Positions 1 to 6,977 of a stretch of DNA of 19,401 bases are shown here, in pieces. Position 1 is the stretch's first letter, and the number at the start of each line of letters is the position of its first letter. Below the pieces are notes generated by a model, which ran no database searches, was not told the DNA's origin, and saw only the letters and a list, made by a program, of their open reading frames with translations. This DNA is from CAZUCD01 sp964618855 (GTDB lineage Bacteria; Sumerlaeota; Sumerlaeia; SLMS01; JANRJK01): the NCBI GenBank assembly GCA_964618855.1, contig CAZUCD010000066.1:1-19401 (forward strand), read 5' to 3'. A program made the translations under genes and the position numbers.

Positions 1-396
1 TCGTACCTCTACCACAACTCCGTGAAGCAGATGGAGACCGGCAAGCGCAGCTACCCGTGCGTTGCCGGCTACCGCACCGCCTACATCGACAGCTTTGGCG
101 CGCTCTACCCATGCCACTACCTGCCCGAGGAGGAGTACCGCCTCGGATCGATCCGCACGAGCGAGTCGCTCGAGTCGGCGTGGTACTCCGACCACGCAAC
201 GAAGCTGCGCGAAAAGATGAAGTCCTCCCCGATCTGCGCAAAGTGCTCTAACAATTGCGACATGATCAACACCATCCGGGAGGAGTTCTTCGACTTCGCC
301 AAGTTCAGCTTCATCCACCCGATCCAGACGCTGAAGGGCATCGCCGCCACTGTCGGGAACCCCAAGCTGGCCAAGCGATACACGCTGGCGAACTGA
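1..396 (+). CDS. Radical SAM/SPASM protein, C-terminal part (5' end outside window)
   Basis: The frame is open from the first base, so the gene starts to the left; 131 residues are visible. The visible part carries cysteines in the SPASM arrangement: C20 (YPC), C38 (ALYPCHY) and a C79-x2-C82-x3-C86 cluster. In this family the C-terminal cysteines bind auxiliary [4Fe-4S] clusters in radical SAM enzymes that modify peptides or small molecules. The stretch between C38 and C79, with 'LGSI' and 'AWYSD', matches the usual SPASM linker. The radical SAM CxxxCxxC core is not in the window, so substrate and reaction cannot be assigned. About 45 residues follow the last cysteine, ending in a basic tail. 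A hairpin after the stop suggests the gene ends its own transcription unit and is not part of the downstream kinase operon. Confidence 0.8.
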   Translation, partial: SYLYHNSVKQMETGKRSYPCVAGYRTAYIDSFGALYPCHYLPEEEYRLGSIRTSESLESAWYSDHATKLREKMKSSPICAKCSNNCDMINTIREEFFDFAKFSFIHPIQTLKGIAATVGNPKLAKRYTLAN

Positions 397-439
397 CCGC
401 GCAGGGTCGGCCGGGATTTTTCGCCTTGCCGCGATGGGC

Positions 440-473
440 ACCGGGCAGGTTTTTCGCTACCTGATCGGGTTTT
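440..473 (+). terminator. Possible intrinsic terminator after the radical SAM gene
   Basis: The arms CAGGT (446-450) and ACCTG (459-463) pair around an 8-base loop. After a 2x2 internal mismatch the stem extends with CCG (441-443) against CGG (466-468), and a short TTTT run follows at 470-473. It sits in the 104-base gap between the radical SAM stop and the kinase start. The stem is short, so the call is tentative. Nothing else was recognised in this gap, and no convincing -35/-10 pair was seen. Confidence 0.4.
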
Positions 474-500
474 CCCATTCCGAACCACCGGCACGGCCCC

Positions 501-2549
501 ATGGCTCCGCTTTCCGGGCAAGAAAACGCTGACCATGAAAACGTCGGGTTCCTCTTCCCCGACGACTACACTCTTTTCGGCCTGCTCGTCCTCCACAAGC
601 TCTGCCTGCCTTCCGACTACCTGACGCTCGTCGTCGCACAGCACCGCGAGTCCACCCCGCGCCCCCTCCTCGACGTGCTCGCGGACGCAAACACCCTGAC
701 GCCGAAGCAGCGCGACAGCATCGCGGAGCTCCTGCGGGTACTGGGTGAGCCGAAGCTGCGTGGGATGCTCCCGACCAACCTTCCCGCCGTGGAGACCATC
801 CGGCACGACCTCGAGGCGACCGTCCGCATGGTGGAGCGCCAGGCCGCCAAGTCGATCGAGGAGGCCGTCACCGTCGCCGCCGCTCCGCCCCCGTCGCCCT
901 CAATCGCGCCCACCGTCAAGAGCCTCGGCCCCGAGTCCACCGGCCGAATGTCCTCCACCGCGGTCACGATGGGAAGCTACACGAGCGGCGAGTTCTCGAC
1001 CCGCCTCACCCAGGACGAGATCGCGCGCATCGAGAAGGCCAGGAAGAAGAGCCAGCTCGTCGGCGAGGTCGTCGGCGGCCACGTCATCCTCGACCGGCTC
1101 GGCGGGGGAGGACAGGGCGAGGTGTACCTTGCCAAGCAGCTTTCCCTGAACCGGTACGTCGCGCTCAAGAGCCTCGAGGCGCCCAAGCACGCATCGCTCG
1201 AGCAATTCATCGCCCTGTTCCGCCAGGAGGCGGAAACCCTCGGCCGCATCAACCACGCACGCATCGTGAAGGTCTTCGAGATTTTCGAGGCGGGGGGGCG
1301 CGCCTTCTTCACGATGGAGCACATCCAGGGCCGGACCATCCGCGACCTCGTGCACGAGGCGAAGGGGCCGCTGCCGCTGGAGATCGTCGCCAACGTCGCG
1401 TGCCAGGCATGCAGCGCCTTCCAGCGCACGAGCGAGGACGGCCTTGTCCACCGCGACATCAAGCCCGCCAACATGATGCTCGACGAGAATGGCGACCTCA
1501 AGATCGTGGACTTCGGCCTCGCCGGAGCAACGGTTTCGTTTGAAAAGGGCGGGGAGAGCTTCGCCGGCACCCCGCACTTCGCCTCCCCGGAGCAGGCCAC
1601 CAAGAAGCCCATCACCCCCGCGAGCGACCAGTATGCGCTCGGCCTAACCCTCTACTACGCGCTCACCGGCGAGAATCCCGTCCAGGGCAAGACCGTCCAG
1701 GAAATCCTATTCAAGCAGTCGAGCGAACAGCTTCCGCCACCGTCGCAGAAGAACAACGACATCCCGCGGGCGGTGGACCGCATCATCCTGCGCATGATCG
1801 AGAAGGACCCGGAGAAGCGATTCCGGGACTTCGCCGAGTGCTACGACGCGTGGCAGGAGGTGATGCTCTCGAGCTCGACCCAGATGAAGTTCGCCGGCAC
1901 GAGCCAGCTCCTCGGCGAAAACCTGCTCCGCATGTCGCGCGAGGAGCGGAAGGAGATCACCCGCAACGCCGTCTCTCTGGGCCTGGTGTGCGTGATGTTC
2001 ACCGTGATCGCGGTGTACGGGGAGCAGATGCTTCGCGGCGCGGGCATGGGGGGCGTGCTCAAGTTTTGCGGGGACTGGGGGTCCTGGGTGCTCGCGTTCT
2101 CGCTCGCGTGCATCGGCTACGTCGCCGCAGCGCGGCGCAAGTGGGTGCCCATGGTCGGGGACTTCCGCCTCTGGCTCTACACGCATATAGCGACGGCGAT
2201 CGTGGCGATCATGATGCTGCTGATCCACTCGGGGAACTTCCTGAGGGGGATCATGCCGGGGGGCGCGGGGGCGAAGCCCTTCATGAGCGTGCTCTCGGCG
2301 CTGGCGCTTGTGGTCACGGCCATCAGTGGCGCCACGGGACTCGTGCTCTTCCGCGCGCTCCAGAAGCGCATGAAGATGGAGAAGCTGAAGCTGCGCGGCG
2401 CGCGGCCCAGCGAGAAGGAGCAGATGATCGTCGCCCTCGGCGCGCGCGCCCTCAGCGGCTGGCGCCTCGTGCACTACCCCATCGCCGTCTTCTTCGTCGT
2501 CCTTGCCGTGCTGCACATACTCGCCGCCCAGCGCTTCTCCGTCCCCTGA
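501..2549 (+). CDS. Ser/Thr protein kinase fused to a two-heme cytochrome b-like membrane domain
   Basis: The protein has 682 residues. Residues 20-100 are a helical region of the kind often seen at the front of planctomycete kinases. Residues 190-455 are a complete Hanks-type kinase: glycine loop GGGGQGEV (201-208), ATP lysine K223, HRD at 317-319 with K321 and N324, DFG at 337-339, and SPE at 362-364. It should therefore be active in the cytosol. Five membrane helices follow (about 490-508, 528-543, 557-577, 596-616, 656-676). Helix 3 has H562 and H576, and helix 5 has H658 and H672; both pairs are 14 residues apart, as in cytochrome b and ferric-reductase cores. Basic loops place H562/H658 near the cytosol and H576/H672 near the periplasm. 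ATG 501 is the only ATG/GTG/TTG start after the in-frame stop at 462; no clear ribosome site precedes it. The cytochrome c gene follows after 12 bases. Heme binding is inferred. Confidence 0.88.
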   Translation: MAPLSGQENADHENVGFLFPDDYTLFGLLVLHKLCLPSDYLTLVVAQHRESTPRPLLDVLADANTLTPKQRDSIAELLRVLGEPKLRGMLPTNLPAVETIRHDLEATVRMVERQAAKSIEEAVTVAAAPPPSPSIAPTVKSLGPESTGRMSSTAVTMGSYTSGEFSTRLTQDEIARIEKARKKSQLVGEVVGGHVILDRLGGGGQGEVYLAKQLSLNRYVALKSLEAPKHASLEQFIALFRQEAETLGRINHARIVKVFEIFEAGGRAFFTMEHIQGRTIRDLVHEAKGPLPLEIVANVACQACSAFQRTSEDGLVHRDIKPANMMLDENGDLKIVDFGLAGATVSFEKGGESFAGTPHFASPEQATKKPITPASDQYALGLTLYYALTGENPVQGKTVQEILFKQSSEQLPPPSQKNNDIPRAVDRIILRMIEKDPEKRFRDFAECYDAWQEVMLSSSTQMKFAGTSQLLGENLLRMSREERKEITRNAVSLGLVCVMFTVIAVYGEQMLRGAGMGGVLKFCGDWGSWVLAFSLACIGYVAAARRKWVPMVGDFRLWLYTHIATAIVAIMMLLIHSGNFLRGIMPGGAGAKPFMSVLSALALVVTAISGATGLVLFRALQKRMKMEKLKLRGARPSEKEQMIVALGARALSGWRLVHYPIAVFFVVLAVLHILAAQRFSVP

Positions 2550-2561
2550 GGAAAGACCACC

Positions 2562-3095
2562 ATGTCCGTAGCGGAAAAACTCCCGGGAACGCAGCTCAGC
2601 ATCGCCGCCACCATCGCGGGCGTCGTCATCGGTGGCGCCATGTTCATGGCCGGCAAGACCCAGCCCGAGAAGTGGGTCAGCCAGATGAGTTTCTCCCACC
2701 ACAAGGGCTACGGCCGGTTCGAGTGCGCGTGGTGCCACACCCCCGCCCCGAACAAGGCGCTCGGCTTCGGCACCACGATGACGTGCAAGACGATGGACTG
2801 CCACGCGGAGCTCGACCTGCTCGATTCCAAGCCGCGCCAGCAGCTCATCGACGACCTGGCCGGGGCCAGGCTCAGCGAAACCCAATGGCGCAGCGACCAC
2901 GCCGCGCACCACATCGACCTCCATGCCGCCGCCGCGAAGATGGGCGACTGCATCTCCTGCCACAGCGAGCACACGAACAAGCCGGCGCCGTTCCCGGCGG
3001 GGTTCGGCAAGTTCGTACCGAAGGGCCCCGATCCCGCCGAAACCGGGACGGCATGGCGCTCGATCACCGGGCGTGAAGTCGCCGTGCTCCCCTGA
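2562..3095 (+). CDS. Membrane-anchored three-heme cytochrome c
   Basis: The protein has 177 residues. Residues 11-31 form one uncleaved-looking hydrophobic helix, so the rest should sit in the periplasm. Three heme-attachment motifs are visible: CAWCH (55-59), CKTMDCH (75-81, the longer C-x4-CH form known in class III-like multiheme cytochromes) and CISCH (130-134). Other histidines that could be distal ligands are H46, H47, H113, H116, H117, H121 and H137, suggesting bis-histidine, low-potential hemes. No catalytic domain is apparent, so electron transfer is the likely role. The ribosome site GAGGAAAG lies just before the ATG and overlaps the kinase stop, so the two genes are very probably co-expressed. 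The obvious partner is the heme-binding membrane domain encoded immediately upstream; that pairing is inferred from context. Confidence 0.88.
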   Translation: MSVAEKLPGTQLSIAATIAGVVIGGAMFMAGKTQPEKWVSQMSFSHHKGYGRFECAWCHTPAPNKALGFGTTMTCKTMDCHAELDLLDSKPRQQLIDDLAGARLSETQWRSDHAAHHIDLHAAAAKMGDCISCHSEHTNKPAPFPAGFGKFVPKGPDPAETGTAWRSITGREVAVLP

Positions 3096-3117
3096 GGCGG
3101 CCGGAGGAAACCGTCGC

Positions 3118-3441
3118 GTGTTCGCCTACACCGTGATCTGCCGATTCGCGGCGGAGAGCCTTGCCGCCGAGTGGGTCGAGTGGCTTCGGACGGAGCATCT
3201 GGCCGACGTCCTCGCCGCGGGGGCGCTCGACGCGGAGGTTGTCCGCCTCGATGGCGAGGGCATTGTGATGGAGGTGCGCTACCACTTTGCGGACCGCGCC
3301 GCCTTCGATGCCTACGTGCGCGACTCCGCGCCGGCCCTGCGCGCCCGCGGCCTCGAGCTCTTCCCTCCGGATCGTGGCTTGGAGTACGCACGCACCTGCG
3401 GGGCAGTTGTCATCCCGCTCGTGCGGGGCGGGGATCCGTGA
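3118..3441 (+). CDS. DUF4286-like small protein
   Basis: The protein has 107 residues. It resembles the DUF4286 family: an N-terminal 'YTVICRF' strand, a WVEWLRTEHLADVL segment, a 'VRYHFADRAAFDAY' strand-helix, and the 'GLELFPPDRGLEYART' ending. Family members are small alpha/beta proteins, possibly of ferredoxin-like fold; no biochemical role is known to me. I chose GTG 3118 because GGAGGAAA lies at 3102-3109 with good spacing; the frame is open further upstream but there overlaps the cytochrome gene. It starts 22 bases after the cytochrome c stop, and its own stop overlaps the next gene's start (GTGA), so it appears to belong to the kinase-cytochrome operon. It has no signal peptide or membrane segment, so it should be cytosolic. 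Confidence 0.75.
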   Translation: MFAYTVICRFAAESLAAEWVEWLRTEHLADVLAAGALDAEVVRLDGEGIVMEVRYHFADRAAFDAYVRDSAPALRARGLELFPPDRGLEYARTCGAVVIPLVRGGDP

Positions 3442-4088
3442 CCGAGCCGCAGGCGCGCTTCCCGCTCTGGCTCCTCCACAGCGGGCTCCCCGGGCACCTG
3501 GGTGAACTCTCCGGCAGCGCCGCGTCGTGGACTCTCCTGCGCGCCGTGGTCGAGCTCGACATCGAGCGCAACCCCTCACGCCCCGGCGTGGTGGAGGTCC
3601 CGCTCGCCGAGCTTGCGGAGCGCACGGGCTTCAAGCCACGCGCCCTCAGGGCGTCCATCACCGCGCTCCGCAAGGCGGGCTGCATCCGCGCCTTCCTGCC
3701 GGACTCGGTCGAGGAGCCCGCGCTCTTCGAGGTGCGCGTGCCCCTCCCAACCCCCATCGCACCGGCCGACGTCGTCAGGCTGCACGCCCAGTTCGACCGC
3801 ACGCCCGTCACGGACCTGCGGTATGCCACCGCCCCCGCCGACGAGGCTGCCCACGCCGACAAGCTCCAGCGCGTCGTGGACCTCTACCTGGACCTGTTCT
3901 CCATGCGCATGAATGCATTCATCCTCGATGAGCTGAGGCTGATTTGCGACCGGTGCGACCTGGAACTCGTCGAGCGCGTCTTCCACCGCGCGAAGAAGAA
4001 CGGCGCGAAGAGCCTCTCATGGATATTGGCGGAGCTGCGCCGCGAGAAGACACCCCCCGGCGCGGATGGCCGGGTCGGCGTGGGGTAG
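3438..4088 (+). CDS. Winged-helix, DnaD-like DNA-binding protein
   Basis: The protein has 216 residues and begins at GTG 3438, overlapping the previous stop in GTGA. Residues 30-100 look like the N-terminal winged helix of replication-initiation and DnaD-type proteins: a helix, 'VPLAELAERTGFKPRALRAS' style helix-turn-helix, then 'ALRKAGCI' leading into a strand wing. Residues 145-203 are helical and end with 'AKKNGAKSLSWILAELRRE', reminiscent of the DnaD/DnaB_2 C-terminal domain. DnaD proteins act in primosome loading, but helix-turn-helix proteins of this shape also act as regulators. Its position after a kinase and a cytochrome makes a regulatory role possible; nothing in the sequence decides this. 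It ends the block and faces a convergent gene. Confidence 0.6.
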   Translation: MTEPQARFPLWLLHSGLPGHLGELSGSAASWTLLRAVVELDIERNPSRPGVVEVPLAELAERTGFKPRALRASITALRKAGCIRAFLPDSVEEPALFEVRVPLPTPIAPADVVRLHAQFDRTPVTDLRYATAPADEAAHADKLQRVVDLYLDLFSMRMNAFILDELRLICDRCDLELVERVFHRAKKNGAKSLSWILAELRREKTPPGADGRVGVG

Positions 4089-4098
4089 TCGGGTACTC

Positions 4099-4139
4099 CG
4101 CCCGGGCGCTCCCCGGCCCTTCCGGGGCGCGCACGGGCG
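4099..4139. terminator. GC-rich hairpin between convergent genes (possible bidirectional terminator)
   Basis: The perfect inner stem CCCCGG (4111-4116) / CCGGGG (4122-4127) has the loop CCCTT. After one mismatch on each side it extends with GCGC (4106-4109 / 4129-4132), and after another with CGCCCG (4099-4104) / CGGGCG (4134-4139). That is 16 base pairs in three blocks. It fills the 68-base gap between two genes that end facing each other. There is no T run on either strand, so it would be an atypical intrinsic terminator or an mRNA-end stabilising hairpin. Confidence 0.6.
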
Positions 4140-4156
4140 AAGGGTAGCCACGCGGG

Positions 4157-6361
4157 TCACTTGCCCCCGAATGGCCAGAGCAGCTCCGGATACGCCGCGA
4201 CAGCCACCGCGTACGCCACGACGAGGCCGATCGCTAGCAGCACGAAGAACCTCGGCCAGGAGAATCCCTCCGGCTCCTCGTCGTCCTCCAGCGACGCAAC
4301 CGCCAGCGAGACCGTCAGGTCCTTTACGTGACCCTTCGGCAGCCCCGGGTGCCGCGTAAAGATGCGCGCAAGGGGGCCGTTCACCTTCATGCGCGGATTC
4401 ACCGCCCAACCGTTGGCTTCGAAGACCGGGCCCATGTTGCGCAGCCTCAGCTTCAGCCAGCCGAGGAATCCCGCCAGCAGCGCGATGAGGCCGACGATCG
4501 ATATGATCGCGAGCACGGCATCGAAGAAGGTGATCTTCGCGAGCGCCGAGATGATGAAGGCGACTGCGGAACCGAGCGCGGCGAGCGCGATGCCCGCAGT
4601 GGCTGCGATTCCTGCAATGGCCGCGGGATCCGTCTTCTTCTGCTCCTCGGGGGCCAGCTTCTGCGACTTGCCCACGTCCTCGACGGCTTGCAGCGCGCGT
4701 GCCTGGGCGGCGGCCTCGGCCTTCGCGGCGCGGGCCGCCGCGAACTCCTCGATCTTCTTGGAGATGAACTCCGCCGTCCGCCGGAAGGGCGCCTTCACCG
4801 CCTCGATGATGCTGATTGGATGCTCGGCGATGTCCACAATCACGGCATCGTACACCTTGCCGTCCACTGCGTAGAACACGCCGCGCTTGCCGGGGATCAG
4901 CCGCCCGCGCTCGCCCTTCGTCACGGGGGCCGCCACCTCGTACAGCGCCGGCTTTGCGGGGTCGTCGAAGATCGCCGCGTATACCAGGAAGATGCGGCTC
5001 TCGGTCGCCACCTTCTTGTGGTCAGCCCGGTTCACGACGCGCAGGGTGAACTCCAGCCGCCGCCCGTCGATGACCATCGTCCCCATCTCGAAAAGCGTCC
5101 GGACCTTTGGGTTGTAGAGCGCGGACAGGTTCACGAAGTTGTTCGCAAACTCGAGGAGCCAGCGCTGGTAGAGAACGAGCTTCTCCAGGTTGGCGAGCTG
5201 CGCGACCTCCGGGGCCGCCGCAAGGTCCAGCCCGACGAAGTACTTGAACCGCTCCAGCACGGGCGCCCCGGCCAGGTAGCCCTTCAGCCGCGCCTCGTCG
5301 ATGGTCTCGAACGGTTCGGCCGGCTTGGCCGCCTGCCAACCCCAGAAGGGCGCGAACACTCCCTTCACCTTGGCCCAATCATCGCGCGTGAAGCCAGCGC
5401 GGTCCGCACCGAGGACCTTCACGAGCACCTTTGCGCGAAGGTCCGCGATGGCCTTCTCGTAGTACGGGTTCAGCTTGGCGTCCGCCGTGAGGAACCCGTC
5501 TGCGCGGGGTTCCGTGATCGGTGCCGCCGCGAGCGCCGCCGCGATCGCCGCCGGGTCCGCCGCGCCCGCGTTGTCCAGCGCCGCGATGGCCGCACGGAAC
5601 TTCGCCGCCTGCGAGGCGTCCTCCTTCACGAGGTCGCACTGGGCGAAGTACTGCTCGATCTTTGCATCGAGCCCCTTCACCATGCCCGCGCATCCGGCCG
5701 TCTCGTCCCCCCATGGGAAGACCTCGCCGCTCGGGAGTCCATCCGGCCCAGTGCCCTTCGCCTTCCACTCGGTCCACGCCTTCGCCTGCGCGAGGAACTT
5801 GTCGAGCTGCGCCGGCCCGGCACCGGGCTCACCGCATGCCTCCGGAACTCCCCCTGTCGTCGCGAGGATGTCCCGGACCAACTGCGCGACCTCCTCCTCG
5901 GGGAGGGTCGCGGCGCTCAACACGCCATCCCCGTTTGCGAGCAGCTTCGCGTATCCCTTGCGGTACTCGCGGACGACGGACAGGGGGATCGACTTCGCGT
6001 CCTTCTCCCCACGCTCGCGCATGATGCGCTCGGCGACCTTGCGAAGCCCCTCGCCGTCCGGGTTCGTCGTGTCGATGTCCTCCAACCTGAGGTCCTCGAC
6101 CTTGGCCGCCAGCCTGCTGCGTCCCTTGAGGTGCTTGTAGAGCCAGTCGCGGGACTCGATGAGCCGGTTGACGAGGATGCGCCCCTTCTTCTCCGGGTCC
6201 ATGAACCCGATGAAGCCCGCATCGCACTGAAGGTCCACCACGGGGATGCTCGTCACGACCCAGCGCGCCGGGTTGACCTCGTGGATGTGGGCGAGCGCGT
6301 CCTCGCCATCGATCTTTAGGTGCCACGCCCCGCCGATGGACTGAAATGTAAGTTCCGCCAT
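4157..6361 (-). CDS. Large membrane protein of unknown function
   Basis: The protein has 734 residues from ATG 6361 (MAELTFQS); a GTG at 6403 would add 14 residues but has no better ribosome site. I do not recognise its function. Residues 1-535 look soluble and lack a signal peptide. They include an alanine-rich stretch near 265-285 and a degenerate EF-hand-like loop (ANGDGVLS near 142-149) that lacks the first and last acidic ligands. Residues 535-575 are charged and alanine-rich, probably coiled coil. Membrane helices follow near 580-608, 612-637 and 703-723. Between them lies 'ANGWAVNPRMKVNGP' (about 649-663), similar from memory to the C-terminal end of orphan membrane proteins in PVC bacteria. 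A large cytosolic domain tethered at its C-terminus is the simplest topology. It reads divergently from the acetyltransferase gene and has no operon partner here. Confidence 0.8.
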   Translation of the reverse strand: MAELTFQSIGGAWHLKIDGEDALAHIHEVNPARWVVTSIPVVDLQCDAGFIGFMDPEKKGRILVNRLIESRDWLYKHLKGRSRLAAKVEDLRLEDIDTTNPDGEGLRKVAERIMRERGEKDAKSIPLSVVREYRKGYAKLLANGDGVLSAATLPEEEVAQLVRDILATTGGVPEACGEPGAGPAQLDKFLAQAKAWTEWKAKGTGPDGLPSGEVFPWGDETAGCAGMVKGLDAKIEQYFAQCDLVKEDASQAAKFRAAIAALDNAGAADPAAIAAALAAAPITEPRADGFLTADAKLNPYYEKAIADLRAKVLVKVLGADRAGFTRDDWAKVKGVFAPFWGWQAAKPAEPFETIDEARLKGYLAGAPVLERFKYFVGLDLAAAPEVAQLANLEKLVLYQRWLLEFANNFVNLSALYNPKVRTLFEMGTMVIDGRRLEFTLRVVNRADHKKVATESRIFLVYAAIFDDPAKPALYEVAAPVTKGERGRLIPGKRGVFYAVDGKVYDAVIVDIAEHPISIIEAVKAPFRRTAEFISKKIEEFAAARAAKAEAAAQARALQAVEDVGKSQKLAPEEQKKTDPAAIAGIAATAGIALAALGSAVAFIISALAKITFFDAVLAIISIVGLIALLAGFLGWLKLRLRNMGPVFEANGWAVNPRMKVNGPLARIFTRHPGLPKGHVKDLTVSLAVASLEDDEEPEGFSWPRFFVLLAIGLVVAYAVAVAAYPELLWPFGGK

Positions 6362-6430
6362 GAGTGCGATGTCCTTGATTGGCGGCCGCCAGAAGGCCTT
6401 CACTGGGGCGCCGATTCACTGCCTTGGTTG

Positions 6431-6436
6431 AGGAGG
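6431..6436 (+). promoter_or_regulatory. Ribosome binding site of the AAC(6')-like gene
   Basis: AGGAGG is followed by three closely spaced in-frame ATG codons at 6438, 6441 and 6447. Spacers are 1, 4 and 10 bases, so 6441 or 6447 is more plausible than the first ATG. Confidence 0.6.
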
Positions 6437-6440
6437 CATG

Positions 6441-6977
6441 ATGCCCATGGACCCCGGTGCGGAAAAGCCCAACTTCGGCCAATCCCCCGATAAAGCCCAC
6501 CAACACACCCCGGGGCTCGTGATCCGCCCGGTTCGGATGGGGGATCGCGGCGAGTGGCTGAGGATGCGGCTCGCCCTGTGGCCCCACCACTCGGAGGAGG
6601 AGTTCGCGGGCGAAATCGATGCCTTTCTGGCGACACCGGAGGGCACCCCGGAAGTGGGAGCCGCGTGCCTCGTGGCCGAACGACCCCGGGGGGTTGGGTT
6701 GTGCGGCTTCATCGAGTTGTCCGTCCGTGGGATGGCGGAGGGATGCACGCCGGGACGGATCGGCTACATCGAGGGTTGGTGGGTGGACGCCGACCTGCGG
6801 GGCCACCGAATCGGCGCGGCACTGGTCCGTGCAGGGGAGGAGTGGGCCCGAGCAGAAGGATGCCTCGAGATGGCGTCGGACGCAGAGCTCGACAACACGG
6901 CCAGCCAGTCCGCGCACCTGGCGCTGGGCTACGAGGTAGCCTGCCGCGTGGTCTGCTTCCGCAAGTCGCTATCCTAG
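6441..6977 (+). CDS. GNAT acetyltransferase, aminoglycoside 6'-N-acetyltransferase-like
   Basis: The protein has 178 residues. The order of motifs matches the AAC(6')-I type GNAT family: 'VIRPVRMGDRGEWLRMRLALWP' near 27-48, 'GFIELSVR' (89-96), 'GYIEGWWV' (108-115), the acetyl-CoA loop R120-G-H-R-I-G125, then 'EWARAEGCLEMASDAE' and 'HLALGYEVACRVVCFRK'. Members transfer an acetyl group from acetyl-CoA to the 6'-amine of aminoglycosides, but related chromosomal enzymes may have other amine substrates. About 25 extra N-terminal residues precede the domain. No integron attC site or mobile element is visible and the base composition matches the neighbours, so this looks like a resident gene and not a captured cassette. 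Its stop TAG overlaps the stop of the convergent protease gene. Actual resistance is not shown by sequence. Confidence 0.8.
   Translation: MPMDPGAEKPNFGQSPDKAHQHTPGLVIRPVRMGDRGEWLRMRLALWPHHSEEEFAGEIDAFLATPEGTPEVGAACLVAERPRGVGLCGFIELSVRGMAEGCTPGRIGYIEGWWVDADLRGHRIGAALVRAGEEWARAEGCLEMASDAELDNTASQSAHLALGYEVACRVVCFRKSLS

Noticed and set aside
4585..5960. Calcium-binding EF-hand in the orphan membrane protein
   Set aside because: The NGDGVLS-like loop lacks the first Asp and the twelfth-position Glu, so calcium binding is unlikely; it was kept only as a remark.
4328..6319. Long plus-strand open frame opposite the orphan membrane protein gene
   Set aside because: Its translation is Arg/Leu/Glu/Val/His-rich and repetitive in the manner of a shadow frame, while the minus-strand frame has clear membrane helices and balanced composition.
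6361..6977. Acetyltransferase as a captured integron or transposon cassette
   Set aside because: No attC-like site, inverted repeat, target duplication or composition change was visible around it.
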